The position numbers and the translations under genes are program-made. The notes below the pieces were generated by a model, which made no database searches, was not told the DNA's origin, and saw only the letters and a list, made by a program, of their open reading frames with translations. From positions 1,798,001 to 1,862,000 of the forward strand of contig NZ_CP089468.1 in NCBI RefSeq assembly GCF_021233435.1: a stretch of 64,000 bases of DNA, written 5' to 3'. Shown piece by piece: positions 59,869 through 64,000 of the stretch; positions within the stretch are counted from its first letter, which is position 1, and every line of letters begins with the position of its first letter. The stretch comes from Halobacterium noricense. Lineage in GTDB: Archaea > Halobacteriota > Halobacteria > Halobacteriales > Halobacteriaceae.

Positions 59869-61356
59869 TCAGTCGTCCGCGGGCGCGGCCTCGCTGCCTT
59901 CGGCGGCCGTCGCGCTCCCTTCGCTTTCGAGGTACTCGTCGGCGTCCAGCGCGGCCTTGCTGCCCATGCCGGCCGCGGTGACCGCCTGCTGGTAGTGGTA
60001 GTCGACGACGTCGCCAGCGCCGAAGATGCCCTCGACGTCGGTGCGCGTCTGGCCGCCGCCCTTGCCGCCGCGGGTGACGATGTAACCCTCGTCGTCGAGT
60101 TCGACGTCCGTGTCTTCGAGGTAGTCCGTGTTCGGCGTGTGGCCGATGGCGACGAAGAACGCGCCAACCGACAGCGAGAATTGCTCGGTCTCCTCGTCGT
60201 CGAGCTTCGCCGACGGGTGGCCCTCGGGATGGCGCACGAGCGTCACGTCCTCGACGCCGGCCTCGGGGGTGCCGTTGACCTCGACGGCTTCCGTGTCCCA
60301 GAGGACTTCCATGTCGCCGTCGTCGACGTGCTCCTGGATGCGTTCCTGCCAGTAGTCCTCCGCGCGGAGTTCCTCGCGTCGGTGGACCAGGTAGACGGTG
60401 TCCGCGAACTTCGTGAGGAAGCTCGCCTCCTCGGCGGCCGCGTCGCCGCCGCCGACGACGACCATGTCCTCGCCCTTGAAGAACGCGCCGTCGCAGGTCG
60501 CACACGTCGAGACGCCGTACCCCATGAGCTCGTCCTCGCCGGGGATGCCGAGCGTCCGCGCGCTCGCACCGGACGCCGCGATGACCGCGTCGGCGGTGTA
60601 GACGTCGCCGTTCGTGAGCTCCACGCGGAACGGCCGCTGGGCGTCGTCGACGTTTTCGACGACGCCGTGTTCGAGCTCCGAGCCGAAGCGCTCGGCCTGC
60701 TCTTTCATGTTGTTGATGAGGTCCGGCCCCGAGATGCCCTCCGGGAAGCCCGGGTAGTTCTCGACCTCAGTCGTGAGCGTGAGCTGGCCGCCGGGCTCGT
60801 CGCCCTCGAACAGCAGCGGATCGTTGTTCGAGCGCGCCGCGTAGATTGCCGCCGTCAGCGCCGCGATGCCCGTCCCGGTGATGATGAGCTTGCGGTGCTC
60901 GACGACGTCGTCAGCGGTTTCACCGCTTCCGTTTCGAGACCCCGCCGGGGTCTCGCTATCGCTGCCGTCGGCGATGCCGAGCTTCTCGTCGAGTTCGCCG
61001 GTCTGGTCGAGTTCGTGGGTGTCGTCCCAGCCGCCGATGAGCTCGTCGTCGATGAACACCTCGGGGGCGGTCTCGCGGCCGTTCGCGCGCTCTTTCATCT
61101 CCGCGAACAACTCCTCGTCGCCCTCTTCTCGCGGGCTCTGCCCGCTCGAATGGTTCGGGGAATGGTTCGAAAATTCCCGCTGGGAATTTTCGTCATCACG
61201 AGAGACGGCGTCGCCGTCTCTCGGATGACTTCGTTCCCCGGTAGTAACGTTGTACGTCACGTAGTCGACGCCCTTCGCGTCGAAGAGGTCCTTGGCCTTC
61301 TCGCAGTACGAGCAGTCTGTCTTCGTGTAGATTTCCACTCGGGGCTCGTCGGTCAT
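59869..61356 (-). CDS. trxB: glutaredoxin-thioredoxin reductase fusion with hairpin-derived insertions
   Basis: A 495-residue protein. Residues 1-128 are a glutaredoxin (EIYTKTDCSYCEKAKDLF, Cys15/Cys18; TAPEVFIDDELIGGW). Residues 155-480 are a thioredoxin reductase: FAD site LIITGTGIAALTAAIYAARS, redox CATC at 285-288, NADPH site VVVGGGDAAAEEASFL and a late GIFGAGDVVD. The glutaredoxin is split at residue 39 by 40 extra residues, and the linker (129-152) contains another hairpin-coded stretch; both are in frame. It probably passes NADPH electrons through the fused glutaredoxin to protein disulfides. The ATG at 61356 precedes TDEPRVEIYTK. Confidence 0.9.
   Translation of the reverse strand: MTDEPRVEIYTKTDCSYCEKAKDLFDAKGVDYVTYNVTTGERSHPRDGDAVSRDDENSQREFSNHSPNHSSGQSPREEGDEELFAEMKERANGRETAPEVFIDDELIGGWDDTHELDQTGELDEKLGIADGSDSETPAGSRNGSGETADDVVEHRKLIITGTGIAALTAAIYAARSNNDPLLFEGDEPGGQLTLTTEVENYPGFPEGISGPDLINNMKEQAERFGSELEHGVVENVDDAQRPFRVELTNGDVYTADAVIAASGASARTLGIPGEDELMGYGVSTCATCDGAFFKGEDMVVVGGGDAAAEEASFLTKFADTVYLVHRREELRAEDYWQERIQEHVDDGDMEVLWDTEAVEVNGTPEAGVEDVTLVRHPEGHPSAKLDDEETEQFSLSVGAFFVAIGHTPNTDYLEDTDVELDDEGYIVTRGGKGGGQTRTDVEGIFGAGDVVDYHYQQAVTAAGMGSKAALDADEYLESEGSATAAEGSEAAPADD
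60904..60955 (-). repeat. paired-hairpin element (copy E4) in the glutaredoxin-reductase linker
   Basis: On the minus strand a perfect 9-bp hairpin CGAGACCCC/GGGGTCTCG (60935-60955, loop GGC) is followed by AAACGGA, a perfect 6-bp hairpin AGCGGT/ACCGCT (60913-60927, loop GAA) and the tail GACGACGTC. It encodes part of the linker peptide around ETPAGSRNGSGETADD. Confidence 0.78.
61123..61242 (-). repeat. 120-base palindromic insertion (copy E5) inside the glutaredoxin domain
   Basis: Three perfect hairpins lie at 61131-61145 (6 bp), 61168-61192 (11 bp, CGAAAATTCCC, loop GCT) and 61199-61223 (11 bp, CGAGAGACGGC, loop GTC). The insert encodes 40 residues between NVT and GDEELFAEM and keeps the reading frame. 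The joints TCGTCATC and CGAGAGACG...CGTCTCTCGG are shared with the 23.1 kb array. AACCA after the central hairpin is shared as well. Confidence 0.85.
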
Positions 61357-61477
61357 ACGTCCTAGTCGGTGACCGCGGTGTTTGTACGTTGTGTTGGCCG
61401 GGAAGTGTGCCGGCACATCGGAGCCCCTCGTTCACGACGGCAGAACGCTTTTGGACGAGCTTATGTAACACGTACGT

Positions 61478-61753
61478 ATGTCTGATGCAGATACGAACGG
61501 TGGGGGCGAACCGGAGAAGACGAACATCAACGTTCGGCTGACGGAGTCGCTGCTCGCGGACGTCGACGCCACGTGGCAGGACGAGGGCTACAACAGTCGG
61601 AGCGAGTTCATCCGCGAAGCACTCCGAGACGCGGTCCGGCATCCCGGCCTGACCCGCAAGAGTTGGAAGGAGATTGCCGCCGTCGAACACGCGCGACGCA
61701 CCGGCGACAGCGAGACGTTCTCCCGCGAGGACATTCTCGGCGATGACGAGTGA
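61478..61753 (+). CDS. ribbon-helix-helix antitoxin (RelB-like)
   Basis: A 91-residue protein: KTNINVRLTESLLADVDATW, DEGYNSRSEFIREALRDAVR (RHH fold) and a C-terminal toxin-binding helix (RTGDSETFSREDILGDDE). The stop overlaps the toxin start by 11 bases. It is a paralogue of the truncated antitoxin at 42411. The toxin downstream is frameshifted. Confidence 0.85.
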   Translation: MSDADTNGGGEPEKTNINVRLTESLLADVDATWQDEGYNSRSEFIREALRDAVRHPGLTRKSWKEIAAVEHARRTGDSETFSREDILGDDE

Positions 61754-62029
61754 CGGCGAGTGGACGTGGCAGTTCCGCGCGCCAGCGAAACGAACGTACG
61801 ACGACCTCGACCCGCACGCACAGGACCGCATCACGGACAAACTCGACGAAATCGTCAACGACCAGTGGCGGGACCCGGACGACTACCTGGAACGCTGACT
61901 GGCGTCCCGCACTCGAAGCTCCGAATCGGCGCGTTCCGCCTCGGTGCAGTCTGCGACCACGAAGCGAAACTGCTCGACGTGTACACCATCGAGCAACGCG
62001 GTAGCGCGTACAAACCCGGAGACGATTGA
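61743..62029 (+). pseudogene. RelE-type toxin with a one-base frameshift
   Basis: The first frame gives MTSDGEWTWQFRAPAKRTYD and LDPHAQDRITDKLDEIVNDQ and stops at DYLER (61898). The next frame continues the family as LTGVPHSKLRIGAFRLGAVC and LLDVYTIEQRGSAYKPGDD to 62029. The break lies at GGAACGCTGACT near 61889; one more C would restore DYLEPLTGV. Either a real loss of one base or a sequencing error. Confidence 0.85.
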
Positions 62030-62095
62030 CTCGCACTGCCGATTTCACATCCCGCGACCCAAGCGCTTACGCCCCGCGTCGCCCCACACTCGGGT

Positions 62096-62380
62096 ATGCC
62101 CGCCGACCTCCACGAGAAGATGGACCGCTACGAGGGCCTGCTGGCCGAAGCGCTCGCGGAAGCCGAAGCCGTTCCACCCGCGGACACGCCGCTGGGCGAG
62201 GCCGCTGCCGAGTACGAGGAGATGGCACAGTCGTACCTCGACGACGGCCGTCACTTCCGCGACCACGACGACCCAGTGAACGCGCTCGCGGCGTTCTCCT
62301 ACGGGCACGCGTGGCTGGACGCGGGCGCTCGAATCGGGCTCTTCGACGTGCCCGAGAGTGGTCACCTGTTCACCGTGTAG
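62096..62380 (+). CDS. DUF357 family protein
   Basis: A 94-residue helical protein: LHEKMDRYEGLLAEALAEAE, EYEEMAQSYLDDGRHFRDHD, and the signature DPVNALAAFSYGHAWLDAGARIG. DUF357 is a small archaeal helical-hairpin family of unknown function. The ATG at 62096 gives the normal length. Confidence 0.9.
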   Translation: MPADLHEKMDRYEGLLAEALAEAEAVPPADTPLGEAAAEYEEMAQSYLDDGRHFRDHDDPVNALAAFSYGHAWLDAGARIGLFDVPESGHLFTV

Positions 62381-62456
62381 GCGCTCGCGCGTCCGGAGCC
62401 GGCACGCCGTGCGATGTCGGGTGGTTTTACGGTACTGCGCCGTCTCGGAGTAGTCG

Positions 62457-62732
62457 ATGGAGGCCGCGCTCTGGTACGTGTTGACGGGGACGCGCGGCGG
62501 ACCGAACCGCGTCCGCCTGCTGCGGGCGCTCGCCGACCGTCCGAGAAACGCGAACCAGCTCGCGGAGGACCTGGACCTCGACTACAAGACGGTCCGACAC
62601 CACCTCGACGTGCTCGTCGAGAACGACATCGTGCAGTCCAGCGGCGACGACTACGGCGCGGTGTACCTGCCGACGGACGCGGCCCGCGACAACTGGGACA
62701 CCATCGAGGAAATCATCGAGGAGGTCGAATGA
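62457..62732 (+). CDS. ArsR-like winged-helix regulator
   Basis: A 91-residue protein with a winged HTH: GGPNRVRLLRALADRPRNAN, QLAEDLDLDYKTVRHHLDVL and VENDIVQSSGDDYGAVYLPT. It belongs to the small ArsR-like regulators of haloarchaea. It lies 73 bases ahead of a small membrane-protein gene in the same direction, a pairing I recall as common, and may control it. Confidence 0.87.
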   Translation: MEAALWYVLTGTRGGPNRVRLLRALADRPRNANQLAEDLDLDYKTVRHHLDVLVENDIVQSSGDDYGAVYLPTDAARDNWDTIEEIIEEVE

Positions 62733-62805
62733 TGCACGATTCTAGGGGAATACCGGCCGAATTTGGGAAAGCGTATAACTACCGCTCCTGCCAACGGTGG
62801 TGTAG

Positions 62806-63108
62806 ATGACAGTCTGGGCGGACGTGACGCGAGCGGCGATGGCGGTCAACGTCGTCGCACTGCTCGCGCTCTGCGGCGTGTGGGCTCGCAACTACCGGCA
62901 GATACAGTCGAAACACACGCTCGGCCTGCTCGTGTTCGGTCTGCTGTTGCTCGGGGAGAACGCGCTCGGGCTCTACTACTTCGTGATGCACGACGTGTTG
63001 ACCGCGTGGTTCAGCGGCCTGCCGTCGATTTCCGCGACCGCGATGATGGCGCTGCGGCTGCTCGAAACTGCCGCCATCGCGTTCCTGCTGTGGGTGACGT
63101 GGGACTGA
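62806..63108 (+). CDS. small three-helix membrane protein paired with a winged-helix regulator
   Basis: A 100-residue protein with three hydrophobic helices: AMAVNVVALLALCGVWARNY, LGLLVFGLLLLGENALGLYY and MMALRLLETAAIAFLLWVTW. There is no signal cleavage site or catalytic motif. A TATA-like GTATAACT at 62774-62781 lies 25 bases ahead of the ATG, giving a leaderless message. Confidence 0.8.
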   Translation: MTVWADVTRAAMAVNVVALLALCGVWARNYRQIQSKHTLGLLVFGLLLLGENALGLYYFVMHDVLTAWFSGLPSISATAMMALRLLETAAIAFLLWVTWD

Positions 63109-63334
63109 CCCAATACTGACTCGGCACTGACCTGGCACTGACCTCGCTTCTTCGGCTCGCTCACGACGACCAGCCTAGCCGCAGCCACCGCGCCCGATAC
63201 CCTCCTCCGCCAGACTTGGCAATACGATGATATCGGCGATAGAGGGGCCTAGGGACGCAATTTGGCGAATCTCCGGCGGAAATTGGGCCTGAATTCGGGA
63301 AATCTTCTTTCAAGTACCGGGTGTCGTCGGTGGT

Positions 63335-64000
63335 ATGCGGGAACGCATCCAAGCACTCGTGCTCACAGCCGTCGTCGTTGGCTCGCTGTTCGCCGTCGCA
63401 CCTGCGGCAGCGACGGCCGACCAGCAGGCGGCTGCGAGCGTCACGTTCGACGCACAGACTTCCGGTGGCCAGACGGTCACCGTCGACAGCGCCACGCTCC
63501 CGAACGGCGGGTTCGTGACGATTCACGACAGCAGCGTGCAGGAGGGCGAAACGCTCGGCAGCGTCGTCGGGTCGTCGGCGTACCTCGAACCCGGCACGCA
63601 CGACAACGTCACCGTCCACCTGGACGAGCCGCTCGCCGAGGACGACACGCTCGTCGCGATGCCGCACATGGACACCGACGGCGACCGCGTCTACGAGTTT
63701 GTCTCCGCGAACGCGGCCGTCGACGGCCCGTACACGGCTGACGGCGGTGCTGTCGTCGCCGCGGCGAACGTCACCGCGTCCTCAACCGTGTCGATGAGCG
63801 ACCAGCCGACCGACGGTAATTCCGTCGTCGTCGACCGCGTCGAGCTGGCCGAGCCCGGCTTCGTCGCCGTCCACAACGACAGCCTCCTCGACGGCGACGC
63901 GCTCGGCAGCGTCGTCGGGCACTCCGCGTACCTCTCGGCGGGCGTCCACGAGAACGTCCGCGTCGAACTCGACGAGTCGGTCGGCAACGAGACGGTGATT
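63335..64000 (+). CDS. secreted repeat protein (DUF7282-like), partial
   Basis: The protein begins with a signal peptide (MRERIQALVLTAVVVGSLFA, cleavage after AAATA). Two similar units of about 100-115 residues follow: VTFDAQTSGGQTVTVDSATL...DNVTVHLDEPL, and VVVDRVELAEPGFVAVHNDS...ENVRVELDESV. Both contain GSVVGxSAYL and GxH(D/E)NVxV. This is the surface-protein repeat I know as DUF7282. The frame is open at the window edge. The ATG is preceded by an AT-rich stretch. A cell-surface or secreted role is expected. Confidence 0.85.
   Translation, partial: MRERIQALVLTAVVVGSLFAVAPAAATADQQAAASVTFDAQTSGGQTVTVDSATLPNGGFVTIHDSSVQEGETLGSVVGSSAYLEPGTHDNVTVHLDEPLAEDDTLVAMPHMDTDGDRVYEFVSANAAVDGPYTADGGAVVAAANVTASSTVSMSDQPTDGNSVVVDRVELAEPGFVAVHNDSLLDGDALGSVVGHSAYLSAGVHENVRVELDESVGNETVI

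Overview
The window is chromosomal DNA from a halophilic archaeon of class Halobacteria. The evidence is GC-rich DNA, very acidic predicted proteins, TATA boxes 25-30 bases ahead of starts with little or no leader, archaeal-type shikimate kinase, phosphoglycerate kinase and RPA genes, bacterio-opsin-activator HTH regulators, HalX response regulators, and a tRNA without an encoded CCA. The genus cannot be fixed from this window; Halobacterium-like gene sets fit.

Layout. 0-16.7 kb: small regulators and enzymes, an XPD/DinG-type helicase, a signalling cluster (multi-PAS histidine kinase, receiver, receiver-PAS-GAF-Bat regulator), phosphoglycerate kinase and uridine kinase. 16.8-18.8 kb: tRNA-Ser(UGA) and an orc1/cdc6 gene flanked on both sides by five copies of a G-tailed repeat in inverted orientation, a probable replication origin. 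18.8-30 kb: type-4 uracil-DNA glycosylase, chorismate synthase, EPSP synthase, an Xaa-Pro-type peptidase, a second signalling cluster, prephenate dehydrogenase and an Rsm22-like methyltransferase. 30-41 kb: an Lrp regulator with a TrkA-N protein and an amino-acid permease-USP fusion, surE with a broken duplicate start, DabA/DabB (inorganic carbon uptake) with a second Lrp regulator, a cupin and a PhoU-like protein. 41.25-47.16 kb: an accessory island made of damaged toxin-antitoxin modules, an IS200/IS605-type tnpB element, a metallo-beta-lactamase-fold enzyme and a Bat-type regulator. Short copies of the chorismate mutase 3' end punctuate it, so it looks built up by repeated insertion at that gene end. 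47-64 kb: chorismate mutase and shikimate kinase, a kinase/HalX pair, an Lhr helicase, the rpa1-rpap1-rpe operon, a riboflavin/F420-pathway reductase, a glutaredoxin-thioredoxin reductase fusion, a frameshifted relBE pair and a secreted protein running off the end.

The most unusual signal is a family of paired-hairpin palindromic elements of about 52-58 bases. Stems vary but stay complementary; the short flanks are conserved. Copies sit in an intergenic hairpin array (23.1 kb), in a duplicated surE start (33.4 kb, 56 bases), in tnpB next to the first RuvC motif (45.3 kb, 56 bases), and twice inside the glutaredoxin-thioredoxin reductase gene (60.9 and 61.2 kb), where they are in frame and add peptide to the protein. 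A weaker candidate lies in the RPA-operon phosphoesterase (55.2 kb). They resemble in behaviour the palindromic elements of Rickettsia that insert inside genes, and I know of no description of them in haloarchaea.

Shikimate/aromatic genes are scattered over four places (aroC and aroA; tyrA; aroK and chorismate mutase). Two-component signalling, Lrp regulation and RPA/helicase/UDG repair functions are the other main themes.
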